From: Candidatus Cryptobacteroides merdigallinarum
GTDB lineage: Bacteria; Bacteroidota; Bacteroidia; Bacteroidales; UBA932
Reading direction: 5' to 3'
Assembly (NCBI GenBank): GCA_017694655.1
Contig: JADIMQ010000117.1
Coordinates: 1 to 40,432, forward strand
Length of the DNA stretch: 40,432 nucleotides
The notes beneath the pieces were generated by a model. It was not told where the DNA came from and ran no database searches. It worked only from the letters and a program-made list of their open reading frames with translations. Positions 1 to 8,467 of the stretch are shown piece by piece (the first letter of the stretch is position 1; every line of letters begins with the position of its first letter). Both the position numbers and the translations under genes were made by a program.

Positions 1-6
1 AATAGG

Positions 7-14
7 TACCTTTG
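7..14 (+). promoter_or_regulatory. Possible -7 promoter box of the fimbrial operon
   Basis: TACCTTTG fits the Bacteroidota -7 consensus TAnnTTTG and lies about 180 bases before the first fimbrial gene. The matching -33 TTG would fall outside the window, so only half of the promoter can be seen. If used, it gives an mRNA leader of roughly 170 nt containing the inverted repeat listed separately. Confidence 0.35.
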
Positions 15-30
15 CAATATTGAATGTGAG

Positions 31-153
31 TCAGAAGCTGTTTTAAATTTTTGATAAAAATCCATTTACGGACTTTTCAGGTGCAGGTCTCCGGTTTGTC
101 GCCGGACCGACACCGCTGTTGCCATTTTTCAGGAATTTCAACAGCTTCTTGAT
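31..153. repeat. Imperfect inverted repeat in the fimbrial leader
   Basis: AGAAGCTGTT at 33-42 is the exact reverse complement of AACAGCTTCT at 140-149. The match continues inward with gaps (left arm to about 60, right arm from about 122), giving arms of nearly 30 bases around a 60-base centre. That centre holds a small GC hairpin (TCCGG at 90-94, CCGGA at 102-106). A direct copy TTGATAAAAA also occurs at 51-60 and 149-158. It could fold as a long leader stem, or be a recombinase target. No TAnnTTTG box was seen inside on either strand. Confidence 0.45.
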
Positions 154-191
154 AAAAAAAGACGGGAATTAATCTTTAAATCCGATTCATC

Positions 192-793
192 ATGAAAAAG
201 GCTCTCCGTTTTTGCATAATTCTCATTTTTGCTGTGGGGGGGGTGGACTCCTATCTCCACTGACGGCCTCCGGACAGGACTTTGCTGTCAAGACTAACCT
301 GTTCTATGACGCTACCGCGACAATAAATCTCGGCGCGGAAGTGGCCCTGTCCCCGAAATGGACACTGGAGGCATCGGCGAACTACAACAACTGGATCATG
401 CCGCGCGAGCAGCGCTGGAAACACTGGCTCGTGCAGCCCGAGGGACGCTACTGGCTGTGCAACAAGTTTATCGGGCATTTCTTCGGCTTCCATCTTCTCG
501 GAGGCCAGTATAATTTCGGAAATCTTCAGAACGACATCAGGTTTCTCGGTTCTGACTTCTCGGTACTTTCCGACAACCGCGTACAGGGCTGGTTCGTGGG
601 GGCCGGGGTGGCCTACGGCTATTCCTGGGCCCTGTCCCGTCACTGGAACCTTGAATTCGAGATAGGGGTGGGCTATGCCTATACCGTCTATGACCGTTAT
701 CCGTGCGCAGTCTGCGGAGACCTGCTCGAACATGGGGACCACCACTATTTCGGTCCTACAAAGGCTGCAATAAACCTGGTATATTCATTCTAA
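192..793 (+). CDS. DUF3575 outer-membrane beta-barrel protein, frameshifted at a G8 tract
   Basis: The coding frame 236-793 gives a DUF3575-like small beta-barrel: it opens with QDFAVKTNLFYDA, carries alternating aromatic strands, and ends in the aromatic terminus INLVYSF. DUF3575 proteins commonly open Bacteroidales fimbrial operons and probably sit in the outer membrane, though their role is not settled. The natural start is ATG at 192, which encodes a good signal peptide (MKKALRFCIILIFAV), but this frame reaches TGA about 20 codons on. The break lies in a run of eight G at 236-243. Nine G would join the signal peptide in frame to the barrel through GGGGLLSPLTASGQDF. As sequenced the gene is therefore OFF, unless a TTG at 212 is used without a signal peptide. 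It may be phase-variable or a homopolymer error. The next gene starts 12 nt after the stop. Confidence 0.8.
236..243 (+). repeat. G8 homopolymer, candidate phase-variation tract
   Basis: Eight consecutive G directly after the signal-peptide codons of the DUF3575 gene. It is placed exactly where one added G (or two lost) restores one continuous reading frame of about 200 codons. Confidence 0.7.
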
Positions 794-805
794 AATCCCG
801 TTCTC

Positions 806-2206
806 ATGAAAAAGATACTGTATACGATATTGCCGCTTCTGTTCATGGCGGCGGGGGCCGATGCCCAGACCACGATTCTGGACGGGCAGGTGACAGTGGG
901 TGCGACCGATGTCTACCTCAACGGGGACAAGGTCTTCGTGTCCTTCTCCCTGGATGTCTCCGGGCTGAAGGTCAAGTCCAACAGGGAGGTAATCCTGACA
1001 CCGGAGCTGCGCGACACGGCCGGCAACGTGAGCCGTCTCCCGGAGATATGGCTTGTGGGCCGGAACCGGTATTTCTACCAGCAGCGCAACGGCACTGCCG
1101 CCGAGGGCAAGTATTTCTACCGGAAGAAGAAGCTTTCTTCCGTCCTGTACGAGGTGAGTGTACCTTACGAGCCGTGGATGAAGTATGCCGACCTTGCCGT
1201 CAGCAACGAGGTGTGCGGGTGCAGCGAGCTGCTCACTTCCGGGGAGAACATGCTCTACAGCCCGTTCGTCCCGATGTTCGTCTATGTGTCGCCTCCTGTG
1301 GAGATGACCAAGGTGCGGGACATAACCGGCTCTGCCTTCATAGATTTCCCTGTTAGCCAGACCGTCATTTATCCTGAATACAGGGACAACCCTGCCGAAC
1401 TGGCGAAGATACGCAGCACTATCGACGCCGTGGAGAACGACCCGGACGCCCGTATCGTGGGCATCAGCATAAAGGGTTTCGCCTCTCCTGAAAGCCCGTA
1501 CAGCAACAACACGAGACTTGCCAAGGGCAGGACCGAGGCCCTTATGGAGTATGTCAGGGAGCAGTACGGCTTCCCGGCCGAGATTTTCTCAACCTCCTAC
1601 GAGCCGGAGGACTGGGAGGGCCTGAGGGATTTCGTGGCGGCTTCCTCCCTCCCGGACAGGGACGCCATACTGGAGCTGATAGACAGGGACATGGACCCGG
1701 ACCTGAAGGAAAGGGAGATAAAGGAGAATCACCGCAGTTCGTACGAATACCTGCTGCAGATATGCTATCCTGCGTTGAGGCATTCCGACTACGAGGTGAA
1801 ATACGTGCTCAGGACCTATACCGATGTCGAGGAGATGAAACGCCTGCTCGAGACCACCCCGGGCAAGCTGAACCTGTACGAGATGTACCAGATTGCCTCG
1901 ACCTACGAGGAGGGGAGCGACGAGTACAATGAACTTGTGGAAATAATGGTGCACCTCTTCCCGAACGACGAGGTAGCCAACCTCAATGCGGCCAATGTCG
2001 CCATGTACAAGGAGGACCTTGAGTCTGCGGAAAAGTATCTCGGGAAGGCCGGTCAGGGCCCGGAGGCCGTATATGCCCGCGGTCTGCTGGCTGCGCTCAA
2101 GGGAGACTACGCCACTGCGGAGCAGTATGTCACCGAAGCCGGGGAGCAGGGCGTGGCCGAGGCCGCCGAGTGCCTGGAGAGAATAAGGAGGGCAGCACTG
2201 GAATAG
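806..2206 (+). CDS. DUF3868 / OmpA-like / TPR fimbrial accessory protein
   Basis: A 466-residue exported protein with a cleavable signal peptide (MKKILYTILPLLFMAAGADA, then QTT). Residues about 22-140 resemble DUF3868, the second gene of many Bacteroidales fimbrial operons. Residues about 185-290 look like an OmpA-type peptidoglycan-binding module, with SIKGFASPESPYSNN followed by LAKGRTEAL, the usual GxASPEG/NxxLAxxRA pattern. The C-terminal third (about 370-460) is helical and TPR-like (AMYKEDLESAEKYL, ALKGDYATAEQYV). Such a protein could tie the fimbrial base or the partner barrel to the cell wall; that is inference from the domains. It lies 12 nt after the DUF3575 gene and 12 nt before the pilin gene, so it is surely co-transcribed. 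Confidence 0.85.
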   Translation: MKKILYTILPLLFMAAGADAQTTILDGQVTVGATDVYLNGDKVFVSFSLDVSGLKVKSNREVILTPELRDTAGNVSRLPEIWLVGRNRYFYQQRNGTAAEGKYFYRKKKLSSVLYEVSVPYEPWMKYADLAVSNEVCGCSELLTSGENMLYSPFVPMFVYVSPPVEMTKVRDITGSAFIDFPVSQTVIYPEYRDNPAELAKIRSTIDAVENDPDARIVGISIKGFASPESPYSNNTRLAKGRTEALMEYVREQYGFPAEIFSTSYEPEDWEGLRDFVAASSLPDRDAILELIDRDMDPDLKEREIKENHRSSYEYLLQICYPALRHSDYEVKYVLRTYTDVEEMKRLLETTPGKLNLYEMYQIASTYEEGSDEYNELVEIMVHLFPNDEVANLNAANVAMYKEDLESAEKYLGKAGQGPEAVYARGLLAALKGDYATAEQYVTEAGEQGVAEAAECLERIRRAALE

Positions 2207-2218
2207 GGGGAATATGCC

Positions 2219-3814
2219 ATGGAGAAAGTTTTCAGATATTCATTCCTGCTGTGCGCAGCCGCCCTGCTGCCTGCCTGTGCGGGTGAACCGGACCTTGAGC
2301 CGGACAGCTCCCCGGTACAGGAGGACTGCGTCTACATGGACGTGGGCCTGAGCTTCTCCTCCGGGGAAGTCCGCACGCGCAGCAATACCGGGGACCCGTC
2401 GGACGGCTATGTGACCTCTGACGACGGGACCGAGCCGGGCAAGGACAGGGAGAACGCCATAGCCGAGGTTCTCCTCCTGATTGCCGACACACAGGACAAC
2501 AACATAGCCGCCGGCCTCCTGGAGACTTCCGGGGACGGCCTGGATTTCGTTATCCCTGTCCCGTTCCGCCAGCTGAAGGACCATGCCGGGGAGGAAGTGC
2601 ATGTCTATGTGTTCTGCAACCCTACTGACAAGCTGAAGTCCCTTGCAGTGAATACACCGGAGGGTACCCTGCCGTCCGACTTCAAGGACATGGAGCATAC
2701 CCTGCAGGACTTCACCGAAGACCCTGCCTGGACCGACGGCCATTTCATCATGTCCAATGCCAGGATGTACACCTCCGTACTTCCCGACGACTGGAGCGAT
2801 TACCGTTCGGTGTCGGACCCCTTCCCCCTTGTCGGGGAGGATATACAGGTCGAAAGGTCTGTGGCAAGGGTGGACTACCGGACAGTCCGGACGGACAATA
2901 CCTATCCCGTGTCCTCCAGCGCCGCCGATCCTGACGATACCGACAATCCCGGGGTCATGATACGGCTCGACTCCGCCGCCTTCTTCAATGTCGGCCGCAG
3001 CTTCTACTACCTGCGCCGGGTGGCCGGGGAGAATCTCTCTGGCATCACGCTCTGCGGTGCGGAGACGCAGGACAACTACGTCGTGGACACCGGGGCAGAA
3101 TACAAGCTGGACATTTCCGGGGGCTGGGACAGCAAGTCCGGCTACTACTACTCGAACATCGAGGACCCGGACAGCTGGGAATGGACGGACCTCTCCGCCC
3201 TCGAGGACACCGAGGAGGACAACGTATGGGGCGGGGATGCCGGGAACACCGTCGGCTACCATATATGGAGGTACATAACCGAGAATGCGGCCCCGAGCCG
3301 GGAGTCCCAGGTGTGGTCCGTTTCCACGGGCATAGCCTTCAAGGCCAAGATTGTAGCCGGGAGCGGCTGCGACCAGGCCCTGGCGGACGTCCTCGGGAAG
3401 GGCGAGGAGAAGATATATGTCTACGACGGCATACTGTACGGTACCTGGGAGATGACCCGGGAGGCCGGGGAGCAGGACGCGGACCTGCGTGTGGCGTGGA
3501 ATGCGGTGGAGAGCAACGGGGTTTCCCTGTCCGATGCCGGCTTTACCGAGTACACACCTGTGGACGGGGAATACGTATGCTACTATTTCTACAGGATTGT
3601 CCACAACGACGACGGGGCGGATGCCTCCGCTGTTCCCGGTCCCATGAAATATGCCGTGGTCAGGAACAATGTCTACAAGATAGCTGTGGAGGCCGTGACC
3701 GCTTTCGGGCTTACGGACAACACCCCTACGGAGGACGAGTACTCGTACATGATGGTGACGGTCGACGTGGTGCCGTGGGTTGACAGGGAATATGAAATTG
3801 TAATTGATGAATAA
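2219..3814 (+). CDS. Mfa1-type fimbrillin, probable structural pilin
   Basis: A 531-residue lipoprotein precursor: the signal peptide ends in LLPAC, so Cys20 is the lipidation site. The fold is of the P. gingivalis FimA/Mfa1 family, with an N-terminal beta-domain containing VYVFCNPT and a C-terminus ending VVPWVDREYEIVIDE, the typical last strands of Mfa1-like pilins. Known type V pilins are exported as lipoproteins and cut by a trypsin-like protease after an N-terminal Arg/Lys; here VRTRS (Arg54) is a reasonable site. Assembly is by donor-strand exchange. Its position before the Mfa2-type anchor gene suggests that it is the main shaft subunit, though this is inferred. The next gene starts 13 nt downstream. 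Confidence 0.82.
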   Translation: MEKVFRYSFLLCAAALLPACAGEPDLEPDSSPVQEDCVYMDVGLSFSSGEVRTRSNTGDPSDGYVTSDDGTEPGKDRENAIAEVLLLIADTQDNNIAAGLLETSGDGLDFVIPVPFRQLKDHAGEEVHVYVFCNPTDKLKSLAVNTPEGTLPSDFKDMEHTLQDFTEDPAWTDGHFIMSNARMYTSVLPDDWSDYRSVSDPFPLVGEDIQVERSVARVDYRTVRTDNTYPVSSSAADPDDTDNPGVMIRLDSAAFFNVGRSFYYLRRVAGENLSGITLCGAETQDNYVVDTGAEYKLDISGGWDSKSGYYYSNIEDPDSWEWTDLSALEDTEEDNVWGGDAGNTVGYHIWRYITENAAPSRESQVWSVSTGIAFKAKIVAGSGCDQALADVLGKGEEKIYVYDGILYGTWEMTREAGEQDADLRVAWNAVESNGVSLSDAGFTEYTPVDGEYVCYYFYRIVHNDDGADASAVPGPMKYAVVRNNVYKIAVEAVTAFGLTDNTPTEDEYSYMMVTVDVVPWVDREYEIVIDE

Positions 3815-3827
3815 AAGACCTGGATAT

Positions 3828-4808
3828 ATGAAACGGAATTTGATTTTCGGGCTTATGATACCGGTGCTGCTGGCTTCCTGCAGTGTCTACGAGGACCTGG
3901 ATCCTTGTCCGAGGGGAGTCTCCCTGCAGTTCGTCTATGACTATAACATGGAATATGCCGACGCCTTTTCCGCGCAGATGCACTGCCTGACGCTGTATGT
4001 CTACGACGGGGACGGCAATTATGTCGGCACATATACCGGGAGCGGGGATGAGCTGAAGGCGGACGGCTACCGTATGGTCCTGGACCTTCCGGAGGGGGAC
4101 TATACGTTTGTGGCCTATGGCGGAGTGGAGTGCTCCGGACGGTCTTTCTCCATTGTCACTGAACCGGCGGAAGGTTCGGTGCTGACCGACCTGGAAGTGC
4201 AGATGTCACATGAGAACTATGTTTCCGACAAGTCTCTCCACGACCTTTTCTGGGGGACGGTAGACGCCACTGTAGAAGGGGAGATGTACAAGGATGTGAC
4301 CCTCCACCTGATGAAGGATACCAACAATATCCGCCTGGTCCTCCAGCAGGCATATTCCGGCTCGGACCCGGTCGACATAGATGAATTCGACATATACATC
4401 ACCGGCAACAACTACCTCCTGTCCTCGGACAATACTCCGGAGACTTCAGGCCAGGACATTACATATATGCCGTGGTCTTCCGGAGACGGGCTGGATGTAG
4501 GGGAATCCGCTGACGGCGATGACGTGTCAGCCGCCTATGCCGAATTTTCCGTGTCCCGGCTGATGGCTTCGGCCGATGCCCGCCTTGTCATATACAGCCA
4601 TCAGCAGCAGGACGAGGTGGTGGACATACCTCTTGTCAAGTATCTGCTTCTGCTCAAGAGCGAGAAGTATCCCGACATGTCGGACCAGGAGTATCTCGAC
4701 AGGGAAAGCCTCTGGTCCATGGTCTTCCTGCTGAATGACAATACCTGGCAGGACATAAGCATCATAATCAACGACTGGACAGTCAGGAACAATAACGTGG
4801 AACTCTGA
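3828..4808 (+). CDS. FimB/Mfa2-type fimbrial anchor lipoprotein
   Basis: A 326-residue lipoprotein of the FimB/Mfa2 family, which anchors the fimbria in the outer membrane and limits its length. Start at ATG 3828 is chosen over the in-frame TTG 3804 and ATG 3807 because it gives a compact signal peptide (MKRNLIFGLMIPVLLASC, lipid Cys18). The family pattern is clear: YEDLDPCPRG just after the lipid Cys, then VSLQFVYDYNMEYADAF, LTLYVYDGDGNYV, LPEGDYTFVAYGG and a late block of IYSHQQ followed by IPLVKYLLLL. No clear TR/TK processing site follows the lipid Cys, as expected for a subunit that stays membrane-bound. Its stop codon overlaps the next start by one base (TGATG). Confidence 0.9.
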   Translation: MKRNLIFGLMIPVLLASCSVYEDLDPCPRGVSLQFVYDYNMEYADAFSAQMHCLTLYVYDGDGNYVGTYTGSGDELKADGYRMVLDLPEGDYTFVAYGGVECSGRSFSIVTEPAEGSVLTDLEVQMSHENYVSDKSLHDLFWGTVDATVEGEMYKDVTLHLMKDTNNIRLVLQQAYSGSDPVDIDEFDIYITGNNYLLSSDNTPETSGQDITYMPWSSGDGLDVGESADGDDVSAAYAEFSVSRLMASADARLVIYSHQQQDEVVDIPLVKYLLLLKSEKYPDMSDQEYLDRESLWSMVFLLNDNTWQDISIIINDWTVRNNNVEL

Positions 4809-5851
4809 TGAAAACGGCTCTGACATATATGGCTGCCACCGTGTTCCTGCTGGCGGCCGCCGGCTGCTCGGAAAACCCGGGCGGCGGGGAACTGTCCGGG
4901 GACGGGACCGTGGAGCTGTCGATGGATATCGCGGCTACCAGGAGCGGCTCCGGGGACGAGGTGCCTGACAAGGAGAAGATATACACACTCCGGGTGATAA
5001 TCTTCGGGCAGGACGGCGATGTGGAGTACAACGGGCTCGTCTACGACAGCACCGAAGGTGTCAGCGAGGTTTCCTCCAGGACCTTCAAGGTCAGGGAGAA
5101 CGAAAGCAAGACCATCTTCCTGCTGGCAAATGTGGAAGACCTTGACGGACTTGCCCTTGACGATCCGGACGGACTCAGGGACAGGATAGAGAACTATGAA
5201 GGCATAACTCCGGAGTACCTCCAGTCGGCGGAAAGCCTCCCGATGTCCTCGTCGTACAGCTACACTGTCCGCGACGTCAATGTCGACTGCGGGACGCTCT
5301 ATGTGGCGGCCGCGGCCGTGAAGTTCACCTTCACTTTCGAGAACAACATGGCCACCGGCCTCACCCTCGGGATTTCGGGCATAACGGTGAACCAGGTAGC
5401 ATCCTTTTCGTGGCTCTACCCTCACGGGGTGGACACGAGGTGGCTGACATCCCTGGTGGACAAGGAGATAATAACGGACTACACCATCCCTTCGGACGCG
5501 GTGCACTCGCCTTACGAGGCAACCTTTGACAGGGTGACCGTAGCGTCCGGGGCCTCGGTGACCCTGCCTCCTTTCTATCTTACGGAGAGCCGGAACGAGA
5601 TTTCAGGCGTGCAGGAGTATTCCGTCAGCCTGAAGATCGGTACCGGGGACTCCGGGGACGGGGACCTGTTCAGGGACGCCGGGCTCACCAACGGGGACGG
5701 GCCGCTGAACTCCCTGTTCCGCTGCACGCACGTGGATGTACACGTGAATGTGAAGAGCCTGGAGCAGATAGAGATATACGACGGCATTTACGGTATGATA
5801 AACCCGTGGGAGGAGCTCCCTCCGGTAAGCGGTTCCATAACGGAACTTTAG
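4808..5851 (+). CDS. Fimbrillin-like lipoprotein, accessory subunit
   Basis: A 347-residue lipoprotein with lipobox AAAGC (Cys20) and a likely trypsin-type processing motif AATRSG (Arg45). After this come KIYTLRVIIFGQDG and FLLANV strands typical of Mfa/FimA-like minor subunits. It closes with INPWEELPPVSGS, an Mfa-type PW motif near the C-terminus. It is translationally coupled to the anchor gene through a one-base overlap. An Mfa3-type position, between anchor and tip subunits, is the natural guess, but the sequence alone does not show which. A GC hairpin with a short U-run follows its stop. Confidence 0.78.
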   Translation: MKTALTYMAATVFLLAAAGCSENPGGGELSGDGTVELSMDIAATRSGSGDEVPDKEKIYTLRVIIFGQDGDVEYNGLVYDSTEGVSEVSSRTFKVRENESKTIFLLANVEDLDGLALDDPDGLRDRIENYEGITPEYLQSAESLPMSSSYSYTVRDVNVDCGTLYVAAAAVKFTFTFENNMATGLTLGISGITVNQVASFSWLYPHGVDTRWLTSLVDKEIITDYTIPSDAVHSPYEATFDRVTVASGASVTLPPFYLTESRNEISGVQEYSVSLKIGTGDSGDGDLFRDAGLTNGDGPLNSLFRCTHVDVHVNVKSLEQIEIYDGIYGMINPWEELPPVSGSITEL

Positions 5852-5867
5852 CATGATGTCGAAACTG

Positions 5868-5884
5868 GCCCGGGGCGGGCTTTT
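5868..5884 (+). terminator. Short terminator-like hairpin inside the fimbrial operon
   Basis: GCCCG at 5868-5872 pairs with CGGGC at 5876-5880 around a GGG loop, followed directly by TTTT. The stem is short but wholly G-C. Most other fimbrial genes are 11-16 nt apart while this gap is 63 nt, so it may attenuate transcription between the core genes and the later accessory subunits. Confidence 0.45.
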
Positions 5885-5914
5885 CCGCTCCCGGCTTCAA
5901 ACAAGGATACGAAG

Positions 5915-7085
5915 ATGAAGATTTACAAGAATATGGTACTCGCGCTCCCGCTGCTGTGCTGCGCCTGTTCTTCTGACGAGCAGGGGCCGGAGACCGTCCC
6001 TGATGCCTCCGGGAATAGCCGCAGTCGTGGAAAGCGGTCCGTCCGGAGTGTCACAGGCATCCAGGGCGGCCGGGGACGAATACCTGCACAATGATTTCAT
6101 CCTGGACCGCTCCGTTATCCGGGTGGCGAACACCGTGAACTATTCGGCTCCGGACTTTACTGACGGTTCCGGGTCATATTACGAATATGTGTACACGAAG
6201 GAAGGGGTGGCCTGGGACGACAATGAGCCGAATTTCTACCCCCTGCTTGAAGGAAGCAGCTACGGCGACGCTGACCGGGTGGACGAGGACGGCGGCTTCG
6301 ACTGGAACGCGATAGTGCCCACCTCGAGCGCATTCGTTTTCGAGGCGGCCTGCTATCCGATGAAATACCGGCATTTCGACGCCGTGGCCACGGACCAGAG
6401 CACCCAGGAAAACTTCTGGTCGGCCGACCTGCTCCTTGCCCATACGCGCAAGACCCTCAGCGAAAGGTACGACCTGCTGAAACTCCGGTTCTGGCACGTG
6501 TTCTCGATGATAAGGATGGAGCTCCGGCTGCCGGTGGCGGAGGCTGACGAGGACAGCGGCTTCCCGGGGGACGACTGGGACGGCAACGGGACCAGCACTG
6601 TCGCCGGCGTCACGCTGAACGACGTGTATGTGACCTACAGCACAAGCTACACGGAGTCCATTGAAAACTACGGCTGCCATACAGTGGCAGGGACTTCGGC
6701 AGGCGGCAGGCAGAACATAACCATGTACAGGCTGCCGGGCAAGGACGAGGTTGTCGTGGAGAACGGCAGGACGTACCAGACGTGCATGTATGCGGCTATA
6801 GTGCCGGTACAGCAGATCCGTACCCAGGAGAATCTTCTCACGCTCTCGATAAACACTATCACGGGTTTCGAGGACGGTGACATGGGCCGGTGGAAGGTCG
6901 AGGAGAAGTCCTACGTCTTCCGTCCGGAGGACAGCAATATCGACATGATGCAGGGAAGCATCACCGTGCTCCGGCTCACGGCTGACAGCGAGACCCTTGA
7001 GCCTGTACTCGTGGGGGCGGAAGTGATGCCGTGGAACGAGTCCTACACTGAAATAGACCTGACCCCTGTCAGCAGCGAACCATAA
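5915..7085 (+). CDS. Fimbrillin-family lipoprotein gene with an early frameshift
   Basis: ATG 5915 gives a lipoprotein-like signal peptide (MKIYKNMVLALPLLCCAC, then SSDEQGPETVPDASG), but that frame turns Arg-rich and stops at TGA 6092-6094. The mature protein continues in the frame of 6003-7085, which reads GIAAVVESGPSGVSQASRAAGDEYLHND and on to a typical fimbrillin end (VGAEVMPWNESYTEIDL). Skipping one base anywhere in about 5981-6088, for instance at the GGGAATA near 6001, would yield one protein of about 389 residues. There is no long homopolymer (only G4 at 5982-5985), so this may be a real inactivating mutation, a sequencing error, or a rarer switch. The internal ATG 6003 alone would give a protein without export signal. 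The body resembles Mfa-like_1 accessory or tip subunits. Confidence 0.7.
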
Positions 7086-7096
7086 AATCGGAAATC

Positions 7097-8455
7097 ATGG
7101 ACAGATATATTTCAATTTTCATTTTTGCGGCCTGCGCCCTCCTTGCCGCCTGTTCCCGCGAGGACGGGGAGGCGGACGTCTCCGGCGACGGCAGGGTGTG
7201 CCTTACCGCTTCCGTCGAGGCTGGCGCCCCGGCTTCGGTGAAGAGCATAACGGGGGACGGGGAGGTTGTGACGGGGGATTATCATCTCGTCTACTATTCT
7301 GCCCCGGACACGAAGAGTATCTGCGAGGTTTCTTTTACTGGATCCACCGGCTACCCGCTTGTCGAGGACAGCGGGGCCTTCAGGTTCCTCAGGTGGAGCG
7401 ACCTCAGCCCGCGCAGCTCGGACAACAGCTACTTCTTTTCTCTCGACAATCTCCCGGACGGGACAGAGACAGGGACTGTGGCCCTCGGCGATGAATATTC
7501 CGCGGCTTCCGTGGAGGACGGGTCCGTGCCTGACATCGTCTGGGGAAGCAGGACCGTGGCCTCCGGTTCCGGGAACGGTACGGTTGACTTCTCCCTCTAC
7601 CACAGGATGTCAAAGATATCTGTGGAGATAAGCGTGAACAGCGACGGCATAGACCTGGACGGAAAGACAGTGACGGTCACCCTCAAGAACGTGAAGACGG
7701 CATCGGAAAGCTTCAACCGCGCGTCCGGGACTGTATCCGCCGGCGGCGATTACGGGGATGTCATCCTTTACGAGGGGGTCCTGACCCAGGACGGGAGCAC
7801 ATACGGGTTCCCTTCCTGGATATTTCCTCCGCAGACATTCTCGGACGAGGCCTGGCCGAGGCTGGGCATAGAGTTCGACGGGAATACGTATGAAGGCCCC
7901 CTGAACCGGTACATGGTGGATGAGGGCGATACGGACACCCCTGTCGAGATGACCGGGCTGGATGCGGGGAGGCACCTGACCCTGCGTGCGAGACTGTCCG
8001 GTACGGCAGATGACGTGGAGATTGTCTTCATGCCTGTCTATATCAGGAAATGGGAAGAGGTGGACAATATCGGCATCACGGCGAAGCAGAGGGGAGTCTA
8101 CACGGTGGCCGATTACAGCAGTCTCGTCTCTGCCTATAACGAGGACCCCAAGGACGAGGCTGTCCTGAACAAGTTCGGGACGGTGGATGATGAGTCCGGA
8201 ACATGGACATTCGTGCTTTACAGGGACATCGGCGATGAAACCGGCGCCGCTGCCATGCCTTTGTTCAAGGACGATGCCTTCGTTATGGATTTCAACGGCT
8301 ATACGGTCTATGGCTTCAGCGACAAGGCCGACCTTGTCGAGAAACCCGATACCGGCGGGGAGGACCCGGACGGCGGTGACGGCGGAAGCGGCTCGGGGAC
8401 AGAGGGCTCCGGGGAAGACCAGTCCGGAAGCGGACAGCCGGGCAATATTGAATAA
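7097..8455 (+). CDS. Fimbrillin-like lipoprotein with C-terminal module and Gly/Ser tail
   Basis: A 452-residue lipoprotein: lipobox LLAAC (Cys19), possible processing Lys at ASVKS (Lys49). The pilin-like part (Mfa-like_1 type) runs to about residue 320 and closes with VYIRKWEEVDNIG. It is followed by a module beginning GVYTVADYSSLVSAYN and ending FVMDFNGYTVYGF, which resembles the entry of a beta-helix but stops after about one turn. The last 45 residues are Asp/Gly/Ser-rich low complexity (GGDGGSGSGTEGSGE). Similar entry modules occur in three neighbours. It starts 11 nt after the previous stop, in the same operon. A surface-displayed accessory or tip protein is inferred. Confidence 0.75.
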   Translation: MDRYISIFIFAACALLAACSREDGEADVSGDGRVCLTASVEAGAPASVKSITGDGEVVTGDYHLVYYSAPDTKSICEVSFTGSTGYPLVEDSGAFRFLRWSDLSPRSSDNSYFFSLDNLPDGTETGTVALGDEYSAASVEDGSVPDIVWGSRTVASGSGNGTVDFSLYHRMSKISVEISVNSDGIDLDGKTVTVTLKNVKTASESFNRASGTVSAGGDYGDVILYEGVLTQDGSTYGFPSWIFPPQTFSDEAWPRLGIEFDGNTYEGPLNRYMVDEGDTDTPVEMTGLDAGRHLTLRARLSGTADDVEIVFMPVYIRKWEEVDNIGITAKQRGVYTVADYSSLVSAYNEDPKDEAVLNKFGTVDDESGTWTFVLYRDIGDETGAAAMPLFKDDAFVMDFNGYTVYGFSDKADLVEKPDTGGEDPDGGDGGSGSGTEGSGEDQSGSGQPGNIE

Positions 8456-8467
8456 AAGGGTAATGCG

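Noticed and set aside
61..120. Invertible promoter between the arms of the leader repeat
   Set aside because: No TAnnTTTG box is present on either strand in the centre, so inversion would not obviously move a promoter.
2240..3604. 454-codon open frame on the - strand, opposite the Mfa1-type pilin
   Set aside because: Antisense of a typical pilin lipoprotein; no export signal or domain.
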